Origin: Dama dama
Lineage: Eukaryota > Chordata > Mammalia > Artiodactyla > Cervidae
Assembly: GCF_033118175.1 (NCBI RefSeq)
Contig: NC_083711.1
Location: 41,426,001-41,490,000, forward strand
Direction of reading: 5' to 3'
Length of the DNA: 64,000 nt
Part shown: positions 49,134-60,450 of the stretch, one piece after another
Position numbering within the stretch: the first letter of the stretch is position 1
Layout: each line of letters begins with the position of its first letter
Notes under the pieces: generated by a model
What the model was told of the DNA's origin: nothing
Databases searched by the model: none
The model's input: only the letters and a program-made list of their open reading frames with translations
Program-made: the position numbers and the translations under genes

Positions 49134-49895
49134 GAGAGAGGCGAAGAAGAACTAAAGAGCCTCTTGATGAAAGTGAAAGAGGAGAGTAAAAGATTTGGCT
49201 TAAAGCTCAACATTCAGAAAACTAAGATCATGGCATCAGGTCCCATCACTTCATGGCAAATAGATAGGGAAACAGTGGCAACAGTGGCAGACTTTATTTT
49301 GGGGGGCTTCAAAATCACTGGAGATGGTGACTGAAGCCATGAAATTAAAAGACACTTGCTCCTTGAAAGAAACATTATGACCAAACTAGACAGCATATTA
49401 AAAAGCAGAGACATTACTTTGCCAACAAAGGTCAGTCTAGTCAAAGCAATGTTTTCCAGTAGTCATATATGGATGTGAGAGTTGGACTGTAAAGAAAGCT
49501 GAGTGCCAAAGAACTGATGCTTTTCAACTGTGGTGTTGGAGAAGACTCTTGAGAGTCCCTTGGACTGCAAGGAGATCCAACCAGTCCACCCTAAAGGAAA
49601 TCAGTCCTGAATATTATTGGAAGGACTGATGCTAAAGTTGAAACTCCAATACTTCAGCCACTTGATGTGAAGAACTGACTCATTTGAAAAGACCCTGATG
49701 CTAGGAAGGATTGAAGGCAGGTGGAGAAGGGGACAACAGAAGATGAGATGGTTGGATGGCATCATCGACTCAATGGACATGAGTTTGAGTAAGCTCTGGG
49801 AGTTTGTGTGCTGGGAATTGGGAAGCCGGACATGCTGCAGTCCATGGGGTTGCAAAGAGTCAGACAAGACTGGGTGACTGAACTGAACTGAACTG
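49134..49895 (+). mobile_element. BovB LINE 3' end, 5'-truncated
   Basis: Sense BovB starting after the YADD motif ('gaactaaagagcctcttgat') and running to the (TGAAC)n terminus at 49877-49895. It encodes only the C-terminal reverse-transcriptase region, with several frameshifts and stops. No clear target-site duplication. Confidence 0.92.
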
Positions 49896-49942
49896 AAGTT
49901 GGTAAAATTCAATAGTTTCCATATTCAAAATGCTTACATAAA

Positions 49943-50222
49943 GATGCTGCTGCTGCTGCTGCTAAGTCATTTCAGTCGTGTCCAACTCTGTGAGACCCCA
50001 GAGATGGCAGCCCACCAGGCTCCCCGTCCCTGGGATTCTCCAGGCAAGAACCCTTGAAGGGGTTGCCATTTCCTTCTCCAATGCATGAAAGTGAAAAGTG
50101 AAAGTGAAGTCACTCAGTTGTGTCCGACTCTTAGCGACCCCATGGACTGCAGCCTACCAGGCTCCTCCATCCATGGATTTTCTAGGCAAGAGTACTGGAG
50201 TGGGGTGCCATTGCCTTCTCCA
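49943..50222 (-). mobile_element. Bov-A2 SINE
   Basis: Antisense Bov-A dimer: (CTG)n end at the left, first monomer to about 50086, a 'gtgaaagtgaa' linker, then the second monomer. Target-site duplication tacataaa at 49935-49942 and 50223-50230. Confidence 0.93.
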
Positions 50223-50365
50223 TACATAAACATGAATATGTTTTAAAATCTTAAGTGATATTAACCACAAGAAAGGAAAACTGGATCCTTAAAAACCAGA
50301 ATGATTTACGTTATTACTCCAAGAAAAACTATTATCCAGAAGCATTCTTTTGGACTTTATATGCT

Positions 50366-50457
50366 CCGGGAGTTGGTGAAGGACAGGGAAGGCTGGCGTG
50401 CTGCAGTCCATGGTGTTGCAAGGAGTTGGACACAACTGAGCGACTGAACTGAACTGA
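50366..50457 (+). mobile_element. BovB 3' terminus, ~90 bp
   Basis: Only the very end of BovB ('gggagttggtgaaggacagg' to 'gactgaactgaactgaa'). An extreme 5' truncation. Confidence 0.85.
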
Positions 50458-50721
50458 ATTTACCAAGCTTAATTTGAATAGAGACTAGCACATTACTATA
50501 CAGAGGGAAGTAATGTGTCCCTTTCAATATTAAAATTGGATTTCATGTTAATAAAACCCAATTAAATTAATTAAAAATGAGTCACATGATACCTTGATTT
50601 ACATATTTAAGCACTTGGATCTTTCCCTGTTGGTTATGGATTCAGTAACTATATTCACAGAGTAATTTTAGTTGTCTGAATTTTAAGGTATTGCAGTAAA
50701 TATAAATTGTCATGCAAATGG

Positions 50722-50855
50722 CTGCTGCTGCTGCTAAGTCACTTCAGTCGTGTCTGACTCTGTGCAACCCCACAGACGGCAGCCCACCAGGCTCCCCCAT
50801 CCCTGGGATTCTCCAGGCAAGAACACTGGAGTGGGTTGCCATTTCCTTCTCCATG
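50722..50855 (-). mobile_element. Bov-A SINE
   Basis: Antisense monomer. Flanking 9-bp repeats tgcaaatgg (50713-50721) and tgcgaatgg (50856-50864) differ at one base. Confidence 0.9.
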
Positions 50856-50864
50856 TGCGAATGG

Positions 50865-51975
50865 AGAGTGGTGTAAATTGAGAGCTAAGTATAAAATGCC
50901 AAAGGGTATATATTTAGAGTTGAAATCATAATCTCTTCCACAGATTTCCATGACTGGGAATGTACTCTACTTTTTACCCTAAGAAGCTCAGCACAACAGA
51001 ACATACTTTTGTAAGGTAGTCTAGGATGTTGTGATATGTGTTGATAAGCTCTGTAAAGGCATTTGAAGTTTAGGAAAAATTACTAGAGATACAGGAAACC
51101 GAAACAAAACATGATATGGCTATTTTGTGGAATATTGACCTTCTTAGCTTAGAGTGTATTCAAGTAAGTAAAGAAAGATAAAAGGTAACTACCCAACAAC
51201 CTTAGAAAAATTCTAATCCCTCGGACCAGAGAGAGAATCTAGTCTGCTTATCCTACTTGAAAATGTTATTAAATAAACAACTATTTTAATATGAAATAAA
51301 TTTCTTCTTGGGGGATGGCATAGCATCAGGTTTTTTTTTTTTTCATCTTCTTTTTAAATCTGTAACATTCCCCAAAGGTTGTGTCATTTGTAATTGGAAT
51401 AACAATCTACCTAGTCCATATAATAAAGTATTATAACAAATTTAAAATATTAGTAAGTACTAAAATCCTCCTATATGATGACATTTTTTCCTACAGTTCA
51501 ATTGCCTGTTATGTTTTTATCTGTTTTATAACAGCCTCTCCTTGTACTTTTATTCTAGTTGATATAAAGGAAAAAAGGGATTCTAACATTCAGCTTGCTT
51601 TGTGGGAGGTAAAAAGCCTTTTATTTCATATCCATTTGAGGAGTTTGACTCTATCTTAACTCAGTACAAGTTGAGAATAAGGGGCTGAGTAGGTGGAAAT
51701 GATTAGAGAATTGCAGTCAGGAGCAAAGTGGTGAAAGATATTGCATATGAATGAAAACTACCATATGGTATTCATTTCATGTGTGTATCATGGCTGGTTA
51801 TTTTTCTAATACACTTCTCCACATGTTGTAAGATATCTAAAAAACCTTCAAAATGGCTTTATATTTTTTGAATTTAAAATTAAGGTGGTTCCTAATTTGC
51901 TAATACTCTCCGAAAGTTTAACTTTTTCTTTTTACCTCTTTTATTCTGAAGGACATTAGATTTTCAAAAACAGTC
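50865..51975. other. Unclassified AT-rich DNA
   Basis: No repeat family recognised. Contains a T13 run at 51331-51343 and a 92-codon chance frame (51381-51659). Confidence 0.5.
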
Positions 51976-52280
51976 ATATATGGTCCAGTAATAATATCTG
52001 GTGCAGGATTATGCAAAGTACCCTTTGAATTTACTGTTTTCTTCTGGCTTTATTTAAACTATATTTCTTGATTTTTAAAATGTTTGGTATGAGATATTTC
52101 CCCTCCACACACTATACCTTTTTTCTATATATATGGTCCAGTAATAATATCTGGTGCAGGATTATGCAAAGTACCCTTTGAATTTACTGTTTTCTTCTTG
52201 CTTTATTTAAACTATATTTCTTGATTTTTAAAATGTTTGGTATGAGATATTTCCCTCCACACACTATACCTTTTTTCTAT
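51976..52280. repeat. 153-bp direct tandem duplication
   Basis: Unit 1 at about 51976-52128 is repeated at 52129-52280. The copies differ by one substitution (tctggc versus tcttgc) and one deleted C in a C-run. Both start at 'atatggtccagtaataatat' and end at 'ccttttttctat'. The unit is not part of a repeat family I know. Confidence 0.95.
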
Positions 52281-52390
52281 TTGTAATTGCTATATTCTTC
52301 ACTGTTGTCTTCAAAGCTTCTTTACACTAGCAGTTTCTTTAAATATTTTCAGTTTACGAGGTGATCTTAACATGAAAGCCCTAATATTTA

Positions 52391-52486
52391 GGAAAAGGAA
52401 ATGAAGAAAATAAAGGAAGGAAGAAAGCAAGAAAAGAAAGGGAAAAAGGAGAAGAAAATGAGAGAGGAAGAAAGGGGAGGAAGGGA
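52391..52486. repeat. Polypurine (GA-rich) tract
   Basis: Almost uninterrupted purines over about 95 bp (ggaagg, gaaa and aagg motifs), with only four pyrimidines. Confidence 0.9.
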
Positions 52487-52920
52487 TTGTTTATTAAATT
52501 GGCATAGGTTGTCCTACATTTTTATTAGTCCTATAAATATTGGGTCTTTATACAAAAATGTGAAGCAGGCAATTTAGTGTACATATAAAGGGATATTTGA
52601 GATATATTTTGATTACCAGGGAACATTTCAGACAAATAACCATCTCATGTTGTTTTTAATCATTTTAATAATATATCGGGATCCCCAAAATAAAGCAGCT
52701 ACTTCTGTAATAGTATGAAAAAATGGACTTCACACATAAGGCAGAAATGGACTAAGTTTAGTACAGAGAACTTCCTCCCTCACAAATAGTTCGGATGGTT
52801 CTTTGTGCATCTCTGTGTATTTCTGTCCAAGTCACCAAGGGGAGTAACTCACTGCCCCTTCATGTATTTTCTCCAAATAAGAGTAAGAGCTGATCCTTTG
52901 AAGATTTAGAATCAGACCTA

Positions 52921-53195
52921 CTTTTTTTTTTTTTTTTTTTCCTTGCTGATTTTGGAACTACTAACCATTTTTTTTAACATGGGCAATCTGTTGAAACTCA
53001 CAACTTAGAGAACTTTATTCCCTGTAGTATCCCTGGCCCCTGCTTTGCTGCTCAGTTGGGTGCAAATTTCAAGGTACTTGAGTCTTTGGAACCAGCTGTG
53101 AATTTGGATAAAACTTTCATCACCAGCCTTTTCAGTGGACTTAGGCTTTTAGCAGCAAACTCTTCACTTCTATCTAGTCCAGCACGAACTATATT
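52921..53195 (-). pseudogene. Candidate processed pseudogene fragment, parent unknown
   Basis: On the minus strand a 43-codon open stretch (53183 to a TGA at 53054-53052) is followed by a 3'-UTR-like sequence. An AATAAA (antisense of 53014-53019), an A8 run and a final A19 run (T-run at 52922-52940) come after it. The predicted end (AAKSLSPLKRLVMKVLSKF ... TLKFAPN) looks protein-like, but I do not recognise the parent. Upstream on that strand the frame is lost and L2 sequence begins. It could also be an unnamed repeat with an A-rich tail. Confidence 0.35.
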
Positions 53196-53850
53196 TTGGC
53201 CTCAATTTTAGCCACTCTTTCTCTCTGTCATCTACTCTCAAAAGAGACATGGTGATATTTTTAAGATTAGCCAATGCAGGTTTCTCCTCTCTTCCATACC
53301 CTGCGATAGTTCTATGTATTCAGGATAGAAACATTAGACAGACTTTGAACACCATCCATAATTTAACTCACAAGTCTCATTTCCTAGTTCTCTCCCTACC
53401 AGTTCTACCACTCTGGGTATGCTGGCTTTCCTGATGTTCCTGAAATACACCTTCATCCTTATTTGTCCTGGCTAATTACTAGGCCAGGAATAGTGTTGCC
53501 TAGTTATGTGCATGATATATATTCTTACTTCTGTTTGTTTAAATCCCTGACAGATTGCCTGCTCTTTTCTAAATATTTCCCTCACATACTCCCATATGTT
53601 TTTAGCTTCTTAGTTTACTTTTAATTTTTCCATATGAATTATAGTTGTATATAATATAAAATATGCATATTTATTATATTTGTGATCATCTATTTTCTTT
53701 TCCTCCCTCTCTTTTCCTTCCTGTCTGCTTACTGCACACTACAGTGTAATTCCCAGAGGACAGGGTTCTTTGTTAGGTTTACTGATGAATCTCAAGCACC
53801 TTGAAAAGTTCATGGAACAGAAGTATGTGATAAATTTACAAATGAAAGTA
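53190..53850 (+). mobile_element. L2 LINE 3' part
   Basis: Sense L2 order: 'gctggctttcctgatgttcc' (equivalent of the conserved 'ctggccttcctgctgttcc' block), '...attgcctgctcttttctaaa', then the 3' end 'cagaggacagggttctttgt...caagcaccttg'. Strongly diverged. Confidence 0.55.
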
Positions 53851-54958
53851 TCTCCAGCAGTGTCATTAGGTTAATGAATATCTTAACCTAGTTACATGAT
53901 TAGGTTGATGTTGATCTTCTCTAGTCACAGGGAGAGAAATAGAACATTATTTAAGGATTATTTTTCAATTGTATTTCTGATTATTTAAAACTACATTGCT
54001 TATTGATTTCCACATGATGCATAACTCTTGCTTGCATTAGGAATCAGTCTGTTGTTAAAGAATTATCCCATGTATACTAACAGTACTTTCCATTTACTCA
54101 CACTATTTTCTTATTTTATTATCTTTTTTTCTGACTGTGATAATTGTCTTACCATTCAGAATATCTGCTTCAGGCCATTCTATGATTTATACTTTTCATT
54201 GTGATGAACTGTTTACCATAGCCATAAAAATTGCCATAGTTTAAGAAAAAATATAAAGGCCAAGAAGAGTATTATTTTGCATCACAAATCATGCCATCTG
54301 TTAACAGAATACAGAGTTGTCATGCTGTTTTAGTCTGTTTTAGCTGTCATCTTTAGTTTTAGTCTGAATATTTATGAGGAAGTTTGAAGTTCATATGTAC
54401 AGGCAGGGTTTTTTTGGTGTGTTTTTTTTTTTTTTTTTCTGACCTGCCATTCCTCTACTGTAAAGTAGAGGAAAGAATAACAGATTGATACTTAGGAAAT
54501 CATAGAGTAAAAAGTCTTCAGAGCTACCACTTTCTTACTGTCTACCATAAATAGGTCACTCTGAGACTTATTCTTTAACATCTCATTTACCTCCAAAATT
54601 CAGTCATCCTACTATTTCTTTGGGGTTCTGGATTATTAGAAGAAAATCTTTTCTGACCCTAGTGCTGGTCACCATTTATCCTGTTGACCATATCAGCTCC
54701 TTGGCTGCTCCCAATTTCAGATTTGTTCTCCAGGATTTGTGCTCTTTCTCCTCTCTATGTATGTTCAACCAGATTGTTTCACCCTAGTTTATAATGCAGA
54801 CAATAACAATTTATATAAAAAGCTTATGTGCATTTCCCCTTATTTTTCTATCAAACTAGCAAGAAAATATCAGGTCAAATATGATGTAGAAGAAAATAAT
54901 TTTCATGGAAAACTATATCCCTAGAGGGGGAGAGGTGAATAAAGAATAAGAGACTACT
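53851..54958. other. Unclassified AT-rich DNA
   Basis: Holds a T17 run at 54422-54438 followed by a small palindrome (cctctac ... gtagagg). No gene or named repeat recognised. Confidence 0.5.
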
Positions 54959-54961
54959 ATT

Positions 54962-56200
54962 GTGTACAGTAGTGGATGTGATGGAATTCCAGTTGAGCTA
55001 TTTCAAATCCTGAAAGGTGATGCTGTGAAAGTGCTGCACTCAATATGCCAGCAAATTTGGAAAACTCAGCAGTGGCTACAGGGCTGGAAAAGGTCAGTTT
55101 TCATTCCAATTCCAAAGAAAGGCAATCCCAAAGAATGCTCAAACTATTGCACAATTGCACTCATCTCACACGCTAGTGAAGTAATGCTCAAAATTCTCCA
55201 AGTCAGGTTTCAGCAATATGTGAACTGTGAACTTCCAGATGTTCAAGCTGGTTTTAGAAAAGGCAGAGGAACCAGAGATCAAATTGCCAACATCCGCTGG
55301 ATCATTGAAAAAGCAAGATAGTTCCAGAAGAACATCTATTTCTGCTTTATTGACTACACCAAAGCCTTCGACTGTGTGGATCACAATAAACTGTGGAAAA
55401 TTCCGAAAGAGATGGGAATACCAGACCACCAGAACTGCCTCTTGAGAAACCTGTATGCAGGTCAGGAAGCAACAGTTAGAACTGGACATGGGACAACAGA
55501 CTGGTTCCAAATAGGAAAAGGAGTACATCAAGGCTGTATATTGTCACCCTGCTTATTTAACTTATATGCAGAGTACATCATGAGAAACGCTGGGCTGGAA
55601 GAAGCACAAGCTGGAATCAAGATTGCTGGGAGAAATATCCATAACCTCAGATGTGCAGATGACACCACCCTTCTGACAGAAATTGAAGAAGAACTAAAGA
55701 GCCTCTTGATGAAAGTGAAAAAGGAGAGTGAAAAAGTTGGCTTAAAGCTCAACATTCAGAAAACTAAGATCATGGCATCTGGTCCCATCACTGCATGTCA
55801 AATAGATGTGGAAACAGTGGCTGACTTTATTTTTGGGGGCTCCAAAATCACTGCAGATGGTGATTGCAGCCATGAAATTAAAAGATGCTTGCTCCTTGGA
55901 AGGAAAGTTATAACCAACCTAGACAGCATAATAAAAAGCAGGGACATTGCTTTGTCAACAAAGGTCCGTCTAGTCAAGGCTGTGATTTTTCCAGTAGTCA
56001 TGTATGCATGTGAGAGTTGGACTGTAAAGAAAGCTGAGCACCAAAGAATTGATGCTTTTGAACTGTGGTGTTGGAGAAGACTCTTGAGAGTCTCTTGGGC
56101 TACAAGGAGATTCAACCAGTCCATCCTAAAGGAGATCAGTCCTGGGTGTTCATTGGAAGGACTGATGTTGAAGCTGAAACTCCAATATTTGGCTACCTGA
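54962..56200 (+). pseudogene. BovB reverse transcriptase, dead copy
   Basis: One frame of about 413 codons is open except for a TAG at 55319-55321 (codon 120), where related copies have a glutamate codon. Motifs in order: GIPVELFQILKGDAV near the start, QAGFRKGRGTRDQ (about codons 96-108), catalytic motif A FIDYTKAFDCVD (codons 129-140), QGCILSPCLFNLYAEY, motif C as RCADD at codons 230-234 in place of the family's YADD, then ESWTVKKAEHQR and LKLQYL. A 1-bp loss near 56188 shifts the frame so it ends at 56200; the rest (FGYLMRRADSLEKTLML) continues in another frame. RTE-type enzymes copy their own RNA at a nicked target. This copy lacks the endonuclease, has a stop, a frameshift and an altered active site, so it is not functional. 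Confidence 0.88.
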
Positions 56201-56424
56201 TGCGAAGAGCTGACTCATTGGAAAAGACCCTGATGCTGGGAAAGGTTGAAGGCAGGAGGAGAAGGGGATGGCACAGGATGAGATGCTTGGATGGCATCAC
56301 CGACTCAATGGACATGTTTTGGTAAACTCTGGGAGTTGGTGATGGACAGGGAGGCCTGGCGTGCTGCGATTCATGGAGTCGCAAAGAGTCAGACACGACT
56401 GAGTGACTGAGCTGAACTGAACTG
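54968..56424 (+). mobile_element. BovB LINE, 5'-truncated (1.46 kb), best preserved
   Basis: Sense BovB from just downstream of the endonuclease domain to the (TGAAC)n terminus. Perfect 9-bp target-site duplication attgtgtac at 54959-54967 and 56425-56433. It encodes most of the reverse transcriptase and the C-terminal region (described separately). Confidence 0.95.
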
Positions 56425-56519
56425 ATTGTGTACTGTTACCATTGATGGAATAAATTGGTACACCTTACCAGATGTAGTTGAAGAACAGCTGTGCTGATCG
56501 ACATCCACAGCTTCGGCAT

Positions 56520-56950
56520 TACCAGTGTCTTTTTTCATGCCTACCCTTTTCCAGTCAATGTTCTAGGTACTCTATATTTAATGATGATTAATCTTAATAA
56601 CCATTTTTTAGTCAGTATGTCTGGTTCTTTGCAACCCCTGTGGATGGTAGTCCACCAGGCTCCTATGTCCATGAGATTTCCCAGGCAAGAATACTGGGGT
56701 AGGTTGCCATTTCCTTCTCCAACGGATCTTCCTGACCCAGGGATCAAACCTGGGTCTCCTGCATTGCAGGTGGATTTTTTTTCCCACTGAGCCACTGAGG
56801 AAGTTGATGTTTTGATTCCCACTATGTAGAGGGAAATCTGAGGCAGAAAGGTTAAGTAATCTGTTTATGGTTACAGAGCTTGTAAATGGTGAAGCCAAAA
56901 TTCTATGCAAAGTTCCTGGCTTCTATGCAAAGAAGCCCACTTTCTTAATT
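56520..56950 (-). mobile_element. MIR SINE split by Bov-tA
   Basis: Antisense MIR: left part 56525-56606 ('agtcaatgttctaggtactc', 'attaatcttaataacc'), right part 56806-56945 ('gaggcagaaaggttaagtaa', 'acagagcttgtaaatgg'). The two halves join in MIR order once the SINE is removed. Confidence 0.7.
56612..56803 (-). mobile_element. Bov-tA SINE inside MIR
   Basis: Antisense and complete, with the head at the right ('cctgcattgcaggtgg...cactgagccactgaggaag'). Confidence 0.9.
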
Positions 56951-56981
56951 ACTATACTGTTTTGATTTTACCCTACAAATG

Positions 56982-57296
56982 GGGCTTCCCTTGTAGGTCA
57001 GCTGGTAAAGAATCTACCTGCAATGCAGGAGAACCTAGTTCGATTCCTGGGTTGCGAAGAGCTGCCAGAGAAGGGATAAGCTACCCACTTCATTCTTCTT
57101 GGGCTTCCCTGGTGGCTTAGCTGGTAAAGAATCTGCCTGTAATGTGGGTGACCTGGGTTCGATCAGTTGGTTGGGAAGATCACTTGGGAAAGGAACTGGA
57201 TGCCCACTCCAGTATTCTGTCCTGGAGAATTCCATGAGCTGTATATCCGTGGGGTTGCAAAGTGTCAGACACAACTGACTGACTTTCACTTTCATT
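56982..57296 (+). mobile_element. Dimeric Bov-tA SINE
   Basis: 3'-truncated Bov-tA (56982-57100) joined to a complete copy (57101-57296) that ends in the (TTTCAC)n-type tail. The truncation point and junction ('...attcttcttgggcttccc') match those of the dimer at 10886-11196. No clear target-site duplication. Confidence 0.88.
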
Positions 57297-58469
57297 AAAC
57301 TATGGGCAGGGAATTTAGTCCACCTTAAGACAATCAACTCTATTGAAGTCTTCTTGAAAACAAAAGTAGAGGGTATTAGGTGACACCATGAATATTTGTG
57401 GTTAGAACAGAATTCACGTTAGCAGTGGCTTCCAGAACATTTAATTTTCTTATTTCAACCATGTTAACAAAATATCCCAGACGGTACTCACAGAACACAT
57501 TGAAGTCCTGAATGACAAATTATAGTTGAATTTTGGGTCAGGCTTTGGGGAAACAATGGTATGGGCTGTATAATGGCAGTAAAATTAATGATATAAAACT
57601 CTGGTCTGATAGATTATAAGACGCCCTGGCTTTTTCAGGTCAGATCACCTAAGCTCAGTCTAGCCGTCCATTCACAGCAAATTGTGAGTAATCCTCAGAA
57701 AAGCCCCGTGGGTTTGGGTCTGTTTGGTCCTAACCTTGCTGTGGTTTGGCTAGACTGAAAGCAGAGAGTAAAAAGCCTTGTCTTCCACTGCTTGTCAGGT
57801 GATCCTTGCCAATGTGAAGTTGGTCGTTTTGAGTTTGATGTAATCCTTTCTGGATGAAGCATTGTTTAGGGCTTCTTCAGTTAGAAATGAATAAGTCTCA
57901 GAAATTAAAAATTCTCACACTAAATTTGTTGTCTGTTTTTCTCACATTTCAAAACATTAGACCTAAACTTGTAATTTCCAATTTCCAGGGAACAATAATT
58001 TGGCATTATGTTTTACAATAATATATGTATGCTGATATAAGGGACTGCTCCTTCCTAGGTTTCAGGAAGTTTGATGAATTTGTTCCCCCGATGTATTGTC
58101 TATAGCATAGGTTTTTAGATTATTTTTCTATGTTTATATTGTACCTGAGACCGTTTAAACCTAGATACACCAAAATAATAACAATAATAATGATAACAAC
58201 AAATAATAAGCTTAATAACATAGAAATAAAAAATCATAAAGTCTATCGAACAAGTTTAAGAAGCAAACAGAGAATTTTTGGTAACCAGCATCCCTGAGCG
58301 GTTTTGGGATAGCCTTTGAAAAGTGCAGAGTCCTGGCTCAAAGGACTGTGAATTGCTAAATCTAGTGAGTAGCAAAGAAAACAAAAGCGACAGCATAAAT
58401 TGCTAGGAAAATAGAAAAATCTGAAGGGATTAAAAAAAGTGAAGGTTTTAATTATTCAATTGGTAGTTC
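57297..58469. other. Unclassified non-coding DNA
   Basis: No repeat except a short (AAT)n-like tract at 58172-58209. The stretch 57590-57850 is less AT-rich and repeat-free, but shows no coding signature. Confidence 0.5.
58172..58209. repeat. (AAT)n-like A-rich repeat
   Basis: Imperfect aataata/acaata units. Confidence 0.75.
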
Positions 58470-58645
58470 TTTTAGTTTTATTATTTTTTTAAATTTTTAT
58501 TTGTTTTTAATTGATTGCTTTCAGAATTGTGTTGGTTTCTGCCAAACATCAACATGAACCAGCCATAAGAATACATGTGTCCCCTCCCTCCAGAGCCTCC
58601 CTCCCCTCCCATCTCCCTCCTGATCCCACCCCTCAAGGGCAGGAA
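58470..58645 (-). mobile_element. L1 3' end, antisense
   Basis: Antisense of the artiodactyl L1 terminus ('gtgttggtttctgccaaac', 'catgaaccagccataagaat', 'ctcccctcccatctccctcc'). It is the reverse of the segment at 8300-8394, extended further upstream. Confidence 0.75.
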
Positions 58646-58714
58646 CCAAAAGGAGGAAAGAATTCAACCTCAAAGCCTGGGGAAAGGTGACCTCAGACAC
58701 AATAAGCTAATTTA

Positions 58715-58975
58715 ATTTTTAACTTTTTATTTTATGTTGAAGTACAGTTTTTGAGTATGGTTGGTTTAGAGTGTTGTGCTAGTTTCTGCTTTGAATCAGT
58801 TACGTGTATACATACATCCCCTCTTTTTTAGATTTCCTTCCCATTTACGTCACCACAGGGCACTGAGTAGAGTTCCCTGTGCTATAGGCGCTCACTAGTT
58901 ATCTGTTTTATACATAGTGGTGCATATGTGACACTCCCAATCTCCTATTTCATCCCACTCCTCAGCTGGTAGTAT
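58715..58975 (-). mobile_element. L1 3' end, antisense, different subfamily
   Basis: Antisense L1 terminus resembling that at 27172 ('gaatcagttacgtgtataca', 'gagttccctgtgctatagg', 'tcactagttatctgttttat'), distinct from the fragment just before it. Confidence 0.7.
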
Positions 58976-59364
58976 GAATAGACTACTTAAGACCGTGGAA
59001 AACCTTTGATGATTCATCATATAAAAATTATTATTGTAAAAAAAAATTATTATTGTAACTAGGACACATATACAGTTACTACAATTACTAAAATAGTAAC
59101 TGTACTTATGTGTGTCAGATTAGAGATCTTCTTGTTTTGTTTGCTCGTTATAACTTTCTTGCGTTTAGTTCCCCCCAATCCTTAATATTGTAAGTTTGAT
59201 CACATAAAGTAAATGGAATGTAACTGAAAGATGTGATGTACAACCACATCTAGCATTTTCGAATTTAAAATTGACTCCATGGAATGTAATAATTAAAAGC
59301 ATATTGACTGTTTGTATCATCTAATGAAGCCTTGGTAATTTTTAGTGTTTTCTTCCTCAGTGAA

Positions 59365-60040
59365 ACCATCACTAAGTATTTACTGAGTGCACATGATGTG
59401 TCTGGCTTTTTATTACATTGTGTAAATTGAAATGAAGAAGGATCATGTAGTGGAAGTTCTTTTTATCAAAGATCTGACTGCACAAGAGTAAAGAAACAAA
59501 CATATACTGATGGAAAGCATTAAATAAAATTGTGTGTGAAAGTTGCTCAGTCATGTCCAACTCTTTGTGACACCATAGACTGTAGCCCACCAGGCTCCTC
59601 TGGCCATGGAATTCTCCAGGCAAGAATACTGGAGTGGGTAGTCATTCTCTTCTCCAGGGGATCGTCCCAACCCAGGGACTAAAACTGGATCTCCTGCATT
59701 GCAAGCAGATTCTTCACCATCTAAGGCACCAGGGAAGCCCCTAGTAAAGCTAAACTGCATGGTACAATTCGTAAATATGTAGAAAAAAATGAGAAAAAGA
59801 TGTTTGAAAAGGGGATCAGCGTCAACTGTGATCTTCAAAGATGAGATCTAAGCAGGAGCTTAAAAGGCAAAGCTGGCTATAACTTTGAATAGGGGAGGAG
59901 GCATGCAAGAGAAAAATAAGAAATGAGGCATCGAGAGCAACTGAGTATGTTGAAGTGATGATTGTACTAAGAATCCTTACTGGAGTAGTGGAAGGTAAGT
60001 AGGAATAAGTCAAAAGGAAGAAATTATTTATGGAGTATAT
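59365..60040 (-). mobile_element. L2 LINE remnant split by Bov-tA
   Basis: Antisense L2-like start 'agtatttactgagtgcacat', then after the SINE 'tgagatctaagcaggagctt' and '...aggcatgcaagagaaaaata'. Weak and diverged. Confidence 0.45.
59533..59741 (-). mobile_element. Bov-tA SINE
   Basis: Antisense and full length, with the head at the right ('ctcctgcattgcaagcagat...caccagggaagccc'). Confidence 0.92.
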
Positions 60041-60048
60041 TTAAGGGA

Positions 60049-60250
60049 GGGCTTCCCTTGTGGTTCAGCTGGTAAAGAATCTGCCTGCAGTGTGGGAGAC
60101 CTGGGTTCAATCCCTAGGTTGGGAAGATCCCTTGGAGAAGAGAAAGGCAACCCACTCCAGTATTCTGGCCTAGAGAATTCCATGGGCTGTATAGTCCATG
60201 GGGTCACAAAGAGTTGGACATGACTGAGCAACTCTCACTTCACTTCATAG
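60049..60250 (+). mobile_element. Bov-tA SINE
   Basis: Complete with a (TTTCAC)-like tail. Target-site duplication ttaaggga at 60041-60048 and 60251-60258. Confidence 0.93.
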
Positions 60251-60450
60251 TTAAGGGAAGATATTTGAATTTTTTCTAATAATTTGTGCTACATATTGTA
60301 GCAGAGAAGTTACATTCATCTCAGCAAATATTATCACTTACATTATAGTTGGTTATAGTTGATAAGAGTGAGGTGTTGAGATTTGTAATGTGGTGCAGTT
60401 TATGTAGAAGGGGCTGGGAATCACAATTTGAATGAAGTCAGTGATCCTTT

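Noticed and set aside
54968..56424. Retroviral pol or endogenous retrovirus
   Set aside because: Motifs and the (TGAAC)n terminus are those of a non-LTR RTE/BovB LINE. No LTR, gag, protease or primer-binding site was seen here or elsewhere in the window.
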